32,214 bases of DNA. Origin: Lachnospiraceae bacterium (GTDB lineage Bacteria; Bacillota; Clostridia; Lachnospirales; Lachnospiraceae). Made by a program: the position numbers and the translations under genes. The stretch covers positions 1-32,214 of the forward strand of contig JAFZWG010000085.1 of the NCBI GenBank assembly GCA_017617395.1. The letters are read 5' to 3'. Shown piece after piece: positions 16,650 to 24,796 of the stretch. The notes under the pieces are model-generated. The model was given only the letters and a program-made list of their open reading frames with translations. It had not been told where the DNA came from and made no database searches. Positions within the stretch are counted from its first letter, which is position 1. Each line of letters opens with the position of its first letter.

Positions 16650-17399
16650 ATGAACACGTTGTACATCGTGATTCCCGCATACAACGAGGAAGCGAACATT
16701 GAGACTGTGGTGAAAGAGTGGTACGAGGTGATCAAGGAGCGGAGCGAAGAGAGCCGCCTCGTGGTCATCGACGACGGGAGCAAGGATTCGACCTATGCGA
16801 TCATGCAGAAAATGGCGGAGACCATGCCGAAGTTCATCCCTCTCACGAAGCCGAACGGCGGACACGGAGCCACGGTTTTGTACGGTTACCGCTATGCGCT
16901 CGATCACGGTGCCGACTATGTCTTCCAGACGGATTCCGACGGTCAGACGAGACCGGAGGAGTTCCCGCAGTTCTGGGAGAAGAGGGAGCAGTACCACATG
17001 GTGATCGGACACCGCAAGGGTCGTCAGGACGGATTTTCACGCGTGATCGTCACGAAGACCTTAAAGCTTGTGTGCCTTCTGTGCTTCCATGTCCGCGTTA
17101 AGGATGCCAACACGCCGTTCAGAATCATGCAGGCGGAGTATCTGGAGAAGAACCTCAAGGTGATTCCCGAGAATTACAATCTGCCGAACGTGGTGCTCTC
17201 GGTATTGTACGCCAAGAAGAAGGAGCCCGTGTTGTACATCCCGATCACGTTCCGTCCTCGCCAGGGAGGCGTGAACTCGATCAACATGAAGAAGATCTTC
17301 AAGATTGGAAAGCAGGCCTGGAAAGACTTCCGCGAGATCAATCGCTGCATCAAGCGGAGTATGAAGGAAGAGGGGGAAGCGAAAAATGAATCGAAGTAA
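16650..17399 (+). CDS. GT2 glycosyltransferase, polyprenyl-phosphate-sugar synthase type
   Basis: The 249-residue protein is a GT-A fold family 2 transferase of the dolichol-phosphate-mannose-synthase kind: IVIPAYNEEANIETVV at the start, the nucleotide-binding VVIDDGSKDST, PNGGHGATVLYGYRYAL, and the metal-binding FQTDSDGQTRPEEF, then a basic region rich in aromatic residues. It would move a hexose from a nucleotide sugar onto undecaprenyl phosphate at the inner membrane face. It has no transmembrane tail, unlike GtrB-type relatives, so it may dock onto its neighbours. AAAGGAG precedes its ATG; it overlaps the next gene by 14 bases and sits between two GT-C-like proteins. The sugar is not predictable. 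Confidence 0.9.
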   Translation: MNTLYIVIPAYNEEANIETVVKEWYEVIKERSEESRLVVIDDGSKDSTYAIMQKMAETMPKFIPLTKPNGGHGATVLYGYRYALDHGADYVFQTDSDGQTRPEEFPQFWEKREQYHMVIGHRKGRQDGFSRVIVTKTLKLVCLLCFHVRVKDANTPFRIMQAEYLEKNLKVIPENYNLPNVVLSVLYAKKKEPVLYIPITFRPRQGGVNSINMKKIFKIGKQAWKDFREINRCIKRSMKEEGEAKNESK

Positions 17400-19974
17400 T
17401 CAAAGGTTGCTGCTCACGCGGTTTACGCTGACTGCGTGCGCGTTTCTGCTGTTCTTCGTTCTGGGAATGAAGTACCTCGGATCGGAGGATTTCTCGTACG
17501 TGCTGCGCTGGTGGATGACGATTCTGATCATCGGACTGGCCATGCAGCCGTTCAGCGCAGTTCTTTTTAAGAACTTCGTAGACGGCGGCTGGGTGTTCGC
17601 CAAGGCGATCGGTGTCGGCGCTGCCGGGTGGCTGATGTGGGTGCTTTCGTCCGTGCATCTCGTGAAGTTTACGCGCGGCGGCAGCATCGCCTGCATCGTT
17701 GTTCTGTGTGCATTATCGTTTGTGTTTTTGTATTTTACGACGATGCGCAAAAACCGGTACGCAAGTGTCACAAACTTTTACAATGCGGACCGGCTGTGCT
17801 CAATCTTCACGTCGGAGACGATCTTCTTCGCACTCCTGGTGTTCTGGTGCTACTTAAAGGGCATCACGCCGGATGCGATCGGAACCGAGCGCTACATGGA
17901 CTACGGTTACATGATGTCGATGAGCAAGTCGGATTATATGCCGGCTGCCGACATGTGGTTCGCAAATGAGGGTATCAATTACTACTATATCGGTCAGTTT
18001 TTGATGACGTACATCAACAAGATTGCGGGTGTTCCGATTACGGCAGGCTACAACATCTCGATGATGTTTCTGGCGGCGCTCAGTTTCCCGCTTTCGTACT
18101 CGATCGGCAACAACCTGATGCACGTTTTCCTTGCAGACCGCGCGAAGCGCAAGTGGTCCCCGCAGGAGACGGCCCGCATGCAGGAGATCGGCTGCATCGT
18201 TTCGGAGAACAACAAGCCGTTCTTCCGTCCGGCGATCGCCGGTACTTTGTCCGGCCTGGCAGTGACCTTCGCCGGAAACATGCATTATCCGATTTACAAG
18301 TTCATCTATCCGAAGCTGCAGCGGCTTCACGGGGAGGACACCGTGTACAGCTACTGGTTCCCGGATGCGACGAGATACATCGGTTACCAGCCGGATCTTC
18401 CGGATAAGACGATCCATGAGTTCCCGGTCTATTCGTTCACGATCGGAGACCTCCACGCACATGTTATCAACATGATCTTCGTGTTGACGGTGCTCGCGCT
18501 CTTGCTGTCGTGGCTTTGGGACCGCAAGAAGTCGATGGATCTGGTGCGTGTGTATGACGCCGTTCCGAAGACGGAGACGATCCTCAAGGAGACGTTTAAC
18601 CCGGCGCTTGTGCTGTGTGCATTTTTCGTCGGATTGTTCCACACGACGAACTATTGGGATTTTCCGATTTACTTCGTGGTGTGCGGCGCGATCATTCTGT
18701 TCTCAAACCTGGTGATTCACCGGTTCCGCGTGTCCGCATGGATTCTGACGGCATATCAGGCGGCGATGTTCTTAATCGTCGGAGCCCTGGTAGCGCTGCC
18801 GTTTACGCTTACGTTTGACAGCATCGCGTCCGGCATCGGCATCTGCACGGGAGAGCATCACACGAAGCAGTTCCAGCTGGCGGTTTTGTGGGGACTTCCG
18901 AACCTCGCGGTATGGTCGTTCCTCGGGTTCCGCATCGCGGAGCATGTGCGCAGCAGAAAGAACCGTCACATCGAGCCCCTGCCGAAGGAGTTCGAGAAGG
19001 ATATCGAGAAGCCCGCGGACAAGGCGACCCTCGATGATCCGTTTGCGGAGATCGGCGGAAAGCACGGTTTCAGCGGCTTCCTTTCGTCGCTGGAGATTTC
19101 GGACCTTTACGTTCTGACCATCGGCCTTTGCGCGTTCGGTCTGGTGTTGCTTCCGGAGATTATCTACGTCCGCGATATCTACAGCGGTGCGTATGTCCGT
19201 GCCAACACGATGTTTAAGCTGACGTATCAGGCGTTCATCATGTTCGGATTGAGCATGGCGTTCATTATCACGAGATTCGTTTCAACGCCCGTGAACCGAG
19301 CGATGAAGGCGTTGGGTGTCGTCATTCTGTTCCTGTTCATGACGACGGTAGGTTACTTCAACGAGGCGTACACCGCTTGGTTCAGCGGCAAGTATCAGGG
19401 CCTCGATGCAACCACGTTCATCCGCGACGATGTCAGTGGGGCGGAGGCCGAAATCATCGACTACATCAATTCGGAGTTCGATCAGCAGTACAATGTGCTG
19501 GAGATGTCCGGCCTAAGCTACACGTACTTTAACCGCGTATCCGCGTTCACCGGCATGCCGACCGTTCTCGGCTGGCAGACGCACGAGTGGCTGTGGCGCA
19601 GCAGCGGCGACATCTCGGAGTATCCGAAGGTTGTCGACGACCGCCACAAGGATGTTCTCACGCTGTACGAATCGCGCGATCTTCGCGAGGTTAGCGCCCT
19701 GGTCGAGCAATACGACATCGACTATGTCTTCATCGGTCTGTGTGAGCGCGTGGACGGCTACTTCGAAGTCTCGGATGCGAGCATCAAGAGCGGACAGTTC
19801 ACTGCGGATCAGACGATGACGATCCATGGCAAGCGCTGCAAGAAGATCGATGTCAACATCGACACATGGCTTGCGCTCGGAGATATCGAAAAGTCCGTTG
19901 TCGACGAGAGAACGCAGGAGACGGTATACCTGATCAAGGTCAACCGTGAACTCACGAAAGCGAACAGCAAGTAA
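17386..19974 (+). CDS. DUF2298 / YYY-motif membrane protein, GT-C-like
   Basis: An 862-residue protein with about 14-16 hydrophobic segments. It has the hallmarks of the DUF2298 (Chlor_Arch_YYY) family: the first loop at about 170-204, MDYGYMMSMSKSDYMPAADMW then GINYYYIGQF with the YYY at 199-201, and the later EFPVYSFTIGDLHAH at 345-359. The C-terminus (from ~690) is a soluble region. The family is known from Chloroflexi and archaea among others and is thought to belong with GT-C type transferases; no reaction is established. It overlaps the GT2 gene by 14 bases, so the two are translationally coupled, which supports joint work on a polyprenyl-linked sugar. Confidence 0.88.
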   Translation: MNRSNQRLLLTRFTLTACAFLLFFVLGMKYLGSEDFSYVLRWWMTILIIGLAMQPFSAVLFKNFVDGGWVFAKAIGVGAAGWLMWVLSSVHLVKFTRGGSIACIVVLCALSFVFLYFTTMRKNRYASVTNFYNADRLCSIFTSETIFFALLVFWCYLKGITPDAIGTERYMDYGYMMSMSKSDYMPAADMWFANEGINYYYIGQFLMTYINKIAGVPITAGYNISMMFLAALSFPLSYSIGNNLMHVFLADRAKRKWSPQETARMQEIGCIVSENNKPFFRPAIAGTLSGLAVTFAGNMHYPIYKFIYPKLQRLHGEDTVYSYWFPDATRYIGYQPDLPDKTIHEFPVYSFTIGDLHAHVINMIFVLTVLALLLSWLWDRKKSMDLVRVYDAVPKTETILKETFNPALVLCAFFVGLFHTTNYWDFPIYFVVCGAIILFSNLVIHRFRVSAWILTAYQAAMFLIVGALVALPFTLTFDSIASGIGICTGEHHTKQFQLAVLWGLPNLAVWSFLGFRIAEHVRSRKNRHIEPLPKEFEKDIEKPADKATLDDPFAEIGGKHGFSGFLSSLEISDLYVLTIGLCAFGLVLLPEIIYVRDIYSGAYVRANTMFKLTYQAFIMFGLSMAFIITRFVSTPVNRAMKALGVVILFLFMTTVGYFNEAYTAWFSGKYQGLDATTFIRDDVSGAEAEIIDYINSEFDQQYNVLEMSGLSYTYFNRVSAFTGMPTVLGWQTHEWLWRSSGDISEYPKVVDDRHKDVLTLYESRDLREVSALVEQYDIDYVFIGLCERVDGYFEVSDASIKSGQFTADQTMTIHGKRCKKIDVNIDTWLALGDIEKSVVDERTQETVYLIKVNRELTKANSK

Positions 19975-20001
19975 TCGGTTGTTTCATAAAAAAAGCATTC
20001 G

Positions 20002-20044
20002 AAAAATGCACCCGGCGAGGCGAATCGTCGGGTGCATTTTTTTT
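20002..20044. terminator. Bidirectional terminator, 12-pair stem
   Basis: Bases 20007-20018 pair with 20025-20036 (one wobble) around a six-base loop; A-run before and T-run after allow it to work for the plus gene ending at 19974 and for the minus gene ending at 20077. Its arms are built from an AAAATGCA/TGCATTTT pair. Confidence 0.92.
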
Positions 20045-20076
20045 GCTTTCAGTTTATTCGTTTGTCGTTAGCGTAC

Positions 20077-21363
20077 TTATTCGGGCATCTCGCGAACGGG
20101 CATTTCCTCGGGCTTGCACGGAAGCGTTACGCGGATTCTGTCGATGCGGTTTTTATCGACCGCCAGAACCTCATAGACAACGCCGTCCTCGTCGGTGACC
20201 GATTCGCCCTCGGCAGGAATGTGCTCCAAAAGCTGGTAGATGTGGCCCGCGATCGAGTCGTAATCATCGGATGCAAGCATAAGGCCGGTGGCCTCGCTGA
20301 CATCCTCAAGTTTCGCGGAACCGTCGATTAAAAACTCGGTGTCGGAGACGCGCTCGATCGGGTCCTGCTCGTCCTGGTCGTACTCGTCGCGGATCTCGCC
20401 GACGATCTCCTCGAGGAGGTCCTCCAGGGTGATGATGCCGGCCGTTGCGCCGTACTCATCGAGGACAACCGCAATCGTGACCGACTCGCGCCGAAGCTCG
20501 GTAAGAAGGTCCGCAGTCTTTTTGAACTCGTAGGTAAAGAACGGCTTTCGCATCAGTTTGCGGACGTCAAAGTCCTCCTTGCGGCCGTCGTAGTGGAAGA
20601 GGTCCTTCAGAAACAGGATGCCGACCACGTTGTCCTGCGTCGTCTCGAAAACCGGGAGACGGGAGTAGTTGTTGGCGCGGAAGGCTTCCGCAATCTCGTC
20701 GTAGGACATGTCGGTGCTCGCAAAATCGACGTCGATGCGGGGAACCATGACATCCTTGGCGACGGAATCGCCGAAATCCACCACGTTGTTGATCATCTCT
20801 TTTTCTTCATTTTCCAACACACCGTCCTCATGGCTCGCCTCGACGAACGTCAGAAGCTCATCCTCGGTCACGGTTTCGCGCTTCTTCGGGTCGATGCGGA
20901 AGATGCGAAGGATCGTGTTGGAGAAGAGGTTGATTAAGAAAATGAACGGCGTCATGCACCAGGTGTACACAGAAACAATACCGGAGTACGCCATGGCGAA
21001 CCGGTCACTGTACAGCGATGCGATTGTCTTCGGGATGATTTCGCCGAAAATGATGACAATGAACGTGAGAACGCCCGTTGCCACGGAGAGATACGTCCGA
21101 CCCCAGAGGCGCTGCGCGAAGACCGAAGTCAAGGCGGAAGCCGTGAGGTTGACGACGTTGTTGCCGATGAGGATCGCAGAGAGAACCTTTGCCTGGTTCT
21201 CCATCAAAAGCATTACGCGCTTGGCCGCTCTGCGAGTGTCCGCGAGGCTTCGCATCTTCATGCGGTTGACGGACATCAAAGCCGTCTCCGCCGATGAGAA
21301 AAATGCGGACAGAAGTAAGAGAATAAGAATAATAATCAATTGCAGCCGTGAGGCAGGGTCCAA
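20077..21363 (-). CDS. CNNM/HlyC-CorC family membrane protein with CBS pair
   Basis: The family exports or regulates divalent cations, in particular Mg2+, in bacteria (CorC, MpfA) and animals (CNNM). The 428-residue protein shows the order DUF21 membrane domain (residues ~1-185, with SAFFSSAETALMSVN, GNNVVN and FGEIIPKT), a CBS pair (~205-330, starting VAKDVMVPRIDVDF and with YSRLPVFE and DEYGATAGIITLEDLLEEIVGEI), and the C-terminal CorC/HlyC domain (~345-425). It starts at TTG on the minus strand (21363-21361), with AAGGAG about 12 bases upstream, the only sensible start before the first membrane segment. It is divergent from sufC. The old name hemolysin for the family is misleading. Confidence 0.92.
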   Translation of the reverse strand: MDPASRLQLIIILILLLLSAFFSSAETALMSVNRMKMRSLADTRRAAKRVMLLMENQAKVLSAILIGNNVVNLTASALTSVFAQRLWGRTYLSVATGVLTFIVIIFGEIIPKTIASLYSDRFAMAYSGIVSVYTWCMTPFIFLINLFSNTILRIFRIDPKKRETVTEDELLTFVEASHEDGVLENEEKEMINNVVDFGDSVAKDVMVPRIDVDFASTDMSYDEIAEAFRANNYSRLPVFETTQDNVVGILFLKDLFHYDGRKEDFDVRKLMRKPFFTYEFKKTADLLTELRRESVTIAVVLDEYGATAGIITLEDLLEEIVGEIRDEYDQDEQDPIERVSDTEFLIDGSAKLEDVSEATGLMLASDDYDSIAGHIYQLLEHIPAEGESVTDEDGVVYEVLAVDKNRIDRIRVTLPCKPEEMPVREMPE

Positions 21364-21411
21364 AGAAAAATCACACTCCTTATTGATGTAGTCCCATAAG
21401 TGTCAAGCAAT

Positions 21412-21440
21412 ATTATACATAAGCGGCGCCGAAAAAGCAA
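21412..21440 (-). promoter_or_regulatory. Promoter of the CNNM-type gene
   Basis: On the minus strand TTGCTT (21440-21435), 17 bases, TATAAT (21417-21412). The spacer starts TTTCGG, as in several other promoters here. It drives the gene starting at 21363. Confidence 0.8.
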
Positions 21441-21461
21441 ACAATATTGTAGAAACGATTC

Positions 21462-21490
21462 TTTAACTGGTCACAAAGTTATGGTATAAT
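21462..21490 (+). promoter_or_regulatory. Promoter of the sufCB operon
   Basis: TTTAAC (21462-21467), 17 bases, TATAAT (21485-21490), with TGG before the -10 (extended -10). The leader to the sufC start at 21541 is about 45 bases; no IscR- or Fur-like site was recognised. Confidence 0.7.
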
Positions 21491-21540
21491 ACCGGCGGGG
21501 AAGCGTAAAAAGAGGCGCTTTCCGAAGAAAGGAATCCTCT

Positions 21541-22302
21541 ATGCTTGAGTTACGAAACGTCAGCTTCGAAGTGCGGGATGACAATTCGGAGAAGACGAAA
21601 GAAATCATAAAAAATGTAAGTCTCACGATCGGAGACAATGAATTTGTCGCGATCACCGGCCCCAACGGCGGCGGTAAGTCGACGCTTGCGCGCCTGATCA
21701 TGGGCATCGAGCGCCCGACGTCGGGACAGATTCTGTACAACGGTCAGGACATCACCGGGATGTCGATCACGGAGCGCGCGAAGCTCGGAATCGGCTTTGC
21801 GTTCCAGATGCCGATCCGGTTTAAGGGCATCACCGTGAAGGACCTTTTGACATTGGCGTACGGTGACAAGCTGACAACCTCGGAGGCGTGCCAGTATCTC
21901 TCGGAGGTCGGTTTGTGTGCGCGCGATTACGTCGGCCGCGAGGTTAACGCAAGCCTCTCGGGCGGTGAGTTGAAGCGCATCGAGATCGCGACGATTCTGG
22001 CGAGAAAGCCTGTATTTTCCATCTTCGATGAGCCCGAGGCGGGCATCGATCTGTGGAGTTTCCAAAACCTGATCCGCATCTTTGAGCGGTTGCACAAGGA
22101 GATGAACGGCTCGATCGCCATCATCAGCCATCAGGAGCGCATCTTAAACATCGCCGACCGCATCATCGTGATCGCGGACGGTGAGGTGCTCACGCAGGCG
22201 GCGAGCGAGGAGATTCTGCCGAAGATCCTGAGCGATTCGCTCGGATGCCTGTACCACAAGGAGGTCGAGGGACTCTCGGCGTTCGGAAAGGACGGTAAGT
22301 GA
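21541..22302 (+). CDS. sufC: SufC-type ABC ATPase for Fe-S cluster assembly
   Basis: SufC powers the conformational change of the SufB scaffold while Fe-S clusters are built. The 253-residue protein has Walker A GPNGGGKST (residues 40-48), the SufC-typical FAFQMPIRFKGI Q-loop region, signature LSGGELKR (from 139), Walker B FSIFDEPEAGIDL and the switch histidine in IISHQER. It starts an operon with a SufB/D-like gene whose start overlaps its stop. There is no separate sufB plus sufD and no sufS or sufU here, so this is the minimal two-gene type described as SmsCB in anaerobes and archaea. Confidence 0.93.
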   Translation: MLELRNVSFEVRDDNSEKTKEIIKNVSLTIGDNEFVAITGPNGGGKSTLARLIMGIERPTSGQILYNGQDITGMSITERAKLGIGFAFQMPIRFKGITVKDLLTLAYGDKLTTSEACQYLSEVGLCARDYVGREVNASLSGGELKRIEIATILARKPVFSIFDEPEAGIDLWSFQNLIRIFERLHKEMNGSIAIISHQERILNIADRIIVIADGEVLTQAASEEILPKILSDSLGCLYHKEVEGLSAFGKDGK

Positions 22303-23222
22303 GTATGGATGCCATTTTGAAGAATATGTTCGAGCAGATTGCGGACCTGCACGAGGTGCCGCAGGGCGCATACAACTTCCGTGTCAACGGTGAGGGCGCG
22401 GGCCGTAACACGACGGAGCATATCAACATCGTGACGAAGTCGGACAAGCCCGGCATCGACATTATCATCAAGGCGGGGACGAAGCGCGAGAGCGTGCACA
22501 TCCCGGTTGTCATCTCGCAGAGCGGTCTGCAGGAGTGCGTCTACAACGATTTCTATGTCGGTGAGGATGCGGACGTGACGATCGTCGCGGGCTGCGGCAT
22601 CCACAACGGCGGTGACAAGAAGTCGGAGCACGACGGCATTCACACGTTCCACATCGGCAAGAACGCGCACGTGAAGTATGTTGAGAAGCACTACGGCACG
22701 GGCGAGGGCACGGGCGAGCGCATCCTAAATCCCGAGACCGTGATCTTCCTCGATGAGGGCAGCACGCTCGAGATGGACACGGTGCAGATCGAGGGTGTTG
22801 ATTCGACGGTACGCACGACGCGTGCGACGATCGGAGACCGCGCGAACCTCGTGATCCGCGAGAAGATTATGACGCATGATCAGCAGTATGCGAAGACCGA
22901 TTTTTCGGTGGACGTCAACGGCGAGGACAGCTCGGTCGATCTGGTGTCCCGCTCGGTTGCGAAGGGCAACTCCCGCCAGGAGTTTTTCTCGAACATCAAC
23001 GGCAATAACCGCTGCAAGGGCCATTCCGAGTGCGACGCCATTCTGATGGAGAACGGCTCGGTAGCCGCAGCTCCGATGCTGACGGCGAACCATCTCGACG
23101 CGTCCTTAATCCACGAGGCCGCCATCGGCAAGATCGCCGGTGACCAGATTATCAAGCTGATGACACTCGGGCTCACCGAGGAGGAAGCGGAAGCGCAGAT
23201 CGTCAACGGCTTTTTGAAGTAA
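22299..23222 (+). CDS. Minimal SufB/SufD-family Fe-S scaffold (SmsB type)
   Basis: At 307 residues it is much shorter than SufB of the classical operon (about 470) and consists mainly of the right-handed beta-helix core shared by SufB and SufD. Visible parts are ECVYNDFYVGEDADVTIVAGCGIHNGG, HTFHIGKNAHVKYVEKHYGTGEGTGERILNP cut into its two halves, and the late GNNRCKGHSECDAILMENGSVAAAP, ending with the family-typical HEAAIGKIAGDQIIKLMTLGLTEEEAEAQIVNGFL. Cys residues that could bind clusters occur in AGCG, NNRC and SEC. The GTG at 22299 overlaps the sufC stop and has AAAGGA six bases upstream; ATG at 22305 is the alternative. It would form the scaffold with SufC. Confidence 0.9.
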   Translation: MSMDAILKNMFEQIADLHEVPQGAYNFRVNGEGAGRNTTEHINIVTKSDKPGIDIIIKAGTKRESVHIPVVISQSGLQECVYNDFYVGEDADVTIVAGCGIHNGGDKKSEHDGIHTFHIGKNAHVKYVEKHYGTGEGTGERILNPETVIFLDEGSTLEMDTVQIEGVDSTVRTTRATIGDRANLVIREKIMTHDQQYAKTDFSVDVNGEDSSVDLVSRSVAKGNSRQEFFSNINGNNRCKGHSECDAILMENGSVAAAPMLTANHLDASLIHEAAIGKIAGDQIIKLMTLGLTEEEAEAQIVNGFLK

Positions 23223-23231
23223 GAGGGAAGA

Positions 23232-24146
23232 ATGAAGAAAAGAGTATTACAGTTTCTGCCAAAGCGTCTGTTCGCGCTGATGATTGCCGCAGTGATCGTA
23301 TTCTCTGCGGCCGGATGTCAGCCGGGCGGGGGCGAGAAAAATGCAACCCTGACGCCGACGCCTTCGACGGCGCCCGCTGCGACCGGCTGCGAGGTGCACA
23401 TCCTTGCGATCGGCAAGGCAGATGCGATTTTTATCACGGTCGACGGCAAGACAATGCTGATCGACGCCGGATATCCGGAAAATGCAGATACAGTCATTTC
23501 GTATCTGCGCAGTCAGTCGGTCACGAAGCTTGACTACGTGATCTTAACGCACGGCGACCGCGACCACGTGGGCGGAATGCCTGCGGTTCTTCGGGAATTT
23601 TCCGTCGGGCAGATGCTGATCTCCCCGAAGAAGGAGAAGTCCGACCAGTATCAGGAGATGATCTCGATCATTCAGAGCAAGAGCATCCCGTGCGTCTCCC
23701 CGGAGGTCGGCACGACGTACGAGCTCGGCGGCGCGACGTTTCAGGTGCTTGCACCGGGACCGAAGGCTTTGAAGGAAGGCTCGGACAATGATGCTTCGAT
23801 CGCGATCCGGCTTGTGTACGGCGCGCGCAGTTTCCTGTTGATGGGCGATGCGCTCTCGACGACCGAGAAGGAGCTTGTCGACTCGTCCTACACAATCCGC
23901 TCGGACGTTTTGAAGGTCGGTCACCACGGAAAGAGCGATGCGACGAACAAGAAGTTTCTTAAGGCGGTGCAGCCGAAATACGCGGCGATCTGTTGCGGCG
24001 AGACCGTGGACGGAGAGGACGGTTTCCCGGCAAACAAGGTCATTGAGCTGTTGACGGACTTCCATGTGACGACGTACCGGACCGACAACGACGGAACGAT
24101 CATTTTCCGAACGGACGGAACGACGTTGACGTGCAACTGTGATTAA
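23232..24146 (+). CDS. Lipoprotein with ComEC/Rec2-like metallo-beta-lactamase domain
   Basis: The 304-residue product begins with a signal peptide ending in a lipobox at Cys29 (SAAGC), then a short Thr/Pro linker (TLTPTPSTAPAATG), then an MBL-fold domain from about residue 53. The metal motif is THGDRDHVGG (H107, D109, D111, H112); further motifs are LMGDALS and VLKVGHHGKSDAT, the form seen in the periplasmic MBL domain of ComEC and related lipoproteins. It would be a metal-dependent hydrolase on the outside of the membrane; nuclease or phosphodiesterase activity is possible from relatives, none is proven. It starts 9 bases after the SufB-like gene and overlaps nothing; operonic co-transcription is likely, functional linkage to Suf is not implied. 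Confidence 0.88.
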   Translation: MKKRVLQFLPKRLFALMIAAVIVFSAAGCQPGGGEKNATLTPTPSTAPAATGCEVHILAIGKADAIFITVDGKTMLIDAGYPENADTVISYLRSQSVTKLDYVILTHGDRDHVGGMPAVLREFSVGQMLISPKKEKSDQYQEMISIIQSKSIPCVSPEVGTTYELGGATFQVLAPGPKALKEGSDNDASIAIRLVYGARSFLLMGDALSTTEKELVDSSYTIRSDVLKVGHHGKSDATNKKFLKAVQPKYAAICCGETVDGEDGFPANKVIELLTDFHVTTYRTDNDGTIIFRTDGTTLTCNCD

Positions 24147-24165
24147 CCCCGAAAAGGAGGGCAAT

Positions 24166-24570
24166 ATGGATCGTAAGCGATTGTTGGCGGAAGCGGCGAA
24201 AGCCAGAGAGAACAGTTATTGCCCGCACTCGGGATTTGCCGTCGGCGCGGCGCTTTTGTGCAAGGACGGCGAGATCTTCCGCGGCTGCAATGTGGAAAAT
24301 GCATCCTACGGCGTGACGAACTGTGCGGAGCGCACGGCGTTGTTCTCGGCGGTTGCGAACGGACGGAAGAGGGGCGATTTTGCGGCGATTGCCGTTGTCG
24401 GAGGACCGAAGGACGGGGAGCTTGCAGCGAGCCCGCCGTGCGGTGTCTGCCGGCAGGCATTGTCCGAGTTTGTCGATTCGGAAACGTTTGTTGTCCTCTG
24501 GGCGACCGGCGCGGATTCGTACGAGGAGCACACGCTCGCGGAGCTGCTGCCGTACGGCTTTTCGCTGTGA
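24166..24570 (+). CDS. cdd: Cytidine deaminase
   Basis: It deaminates cytidine and deoxycytidine to uridine and deoxyuridine in pyrimidine salvage. The 134-residue protein has the small homotetrameric form: PHSGFAVGAALL, CNVENASYG for ribose binding, zinc ligand Cys53 and catalytic Glu55 in NCAERTA, and Cys92 and Cys95 in PPCGVCRQ. An AAGGAGG at 24154-24160 fixes the ATG at 24166, although the frame continues to a GTG at 24139 inside the previous gene. The gap to the upstream gene is 19 bases, so it is probably the last gene of the suf operon. Confidence 0.95.
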   Translation: MDRKRLLAEAAKARENSYCPHSGFAVGAALLCKDGEIFRGCNVENASYGVTNCAERTALFSAVANGRKRGDFAAIAVVGGPKDGELAASPPCGVCRQALSEFVDSETFVVLWATGADSYEEHTLAELLPYGFSL

Positions 24571-24602
24571 GAAAAATGGCGCATGTTTTTTGAAACTAGT
24601 GC

Positions 24603-24630
24603 TTGACAAACAAAAGGTTCATGGTATAAT
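24603..24630 (+). promoter_or_regulatory. Promoter of tRNA-Met
   Basis: TTGACA (24603-24608), 16 bases, TATAAT (24625-24630) with TGG just before the -10. It is the only consensus promoter close to the tRNA. The expected start of transcription, near 24637, lies inside the left arm of the hairpin at 24634-24662. Confidence 0.8.
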
Positions 24631-24633
24631 AGC

Positions 24634-24662
24634 AAAGTACCGCTCAAACGGCGGTACTTTTT
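24634..24662 (+). terminator. Terminator-like hairpin between the tRNA-Met promoter and the tRNA
   Basis: Bases 24634-24643 pair perfectly with 24651-24660 around a seven-base loop, and five T in a row (24658-24662) end three bases before the tRNA. It would terminate read-through from cdd; transcripts from the tRNA promoter would start within its left arm and lack the first pairs. Confidence 0.75.
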
Positions 24663-24664
24663 AC

Positions 24665-24738
24665 GGCGAAGTAGCTCAGTTGGCTAGAGCATACGGTTCA
24701 TACCCGTAGTGTCGAGGGTTCGAATCCCCCCTTCGCTA
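24665..24738 (+). tRNA. tRNA-Met (CAT), elongator type
   Basis: A 74-base cloverleaf: acceptor 24665-24671 with 24731-24737 (ending in a G-U pair typical of elongator tRNA-Met of Firmicutes), D-arm from GCTC at 24674, anticodon loop 24697-24703 with CAT at 24699-24701, and TTCGAAT T-loop at 24719-24725. The T-stem has one A-C mismatch. CCA is not encoded. A CAT anticodon could also belong to tRNA-Ile2 or the initiator, but the body resembles elongator Met. Confidence 0.92.
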
Positions 24739-24747
24739 TAACCAAAG

Positions 24748-24775
24748 GCAGGTGCGAACGGCACCTGCTTTTTTG
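24748..24775 (+). terminator. Intrinsic terminator of tRNA-Met
   Basis: Bases 24748-24755 pair with 24761-24768 around a five-base loop, followed by six T. It lies ten bases after the tRNA. Confidence 0.88.
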
Positions 24776-24796
24776 TCTCTAAGGGGAGGTGACAAA

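Noticed and set aside
15348-17012. 554-codon minus-strand frame opposite the GT-C-like and GT2 genes
   Set aside because: Same shadow pattern; the plus-strand genes have clear homology and membrane patterns.
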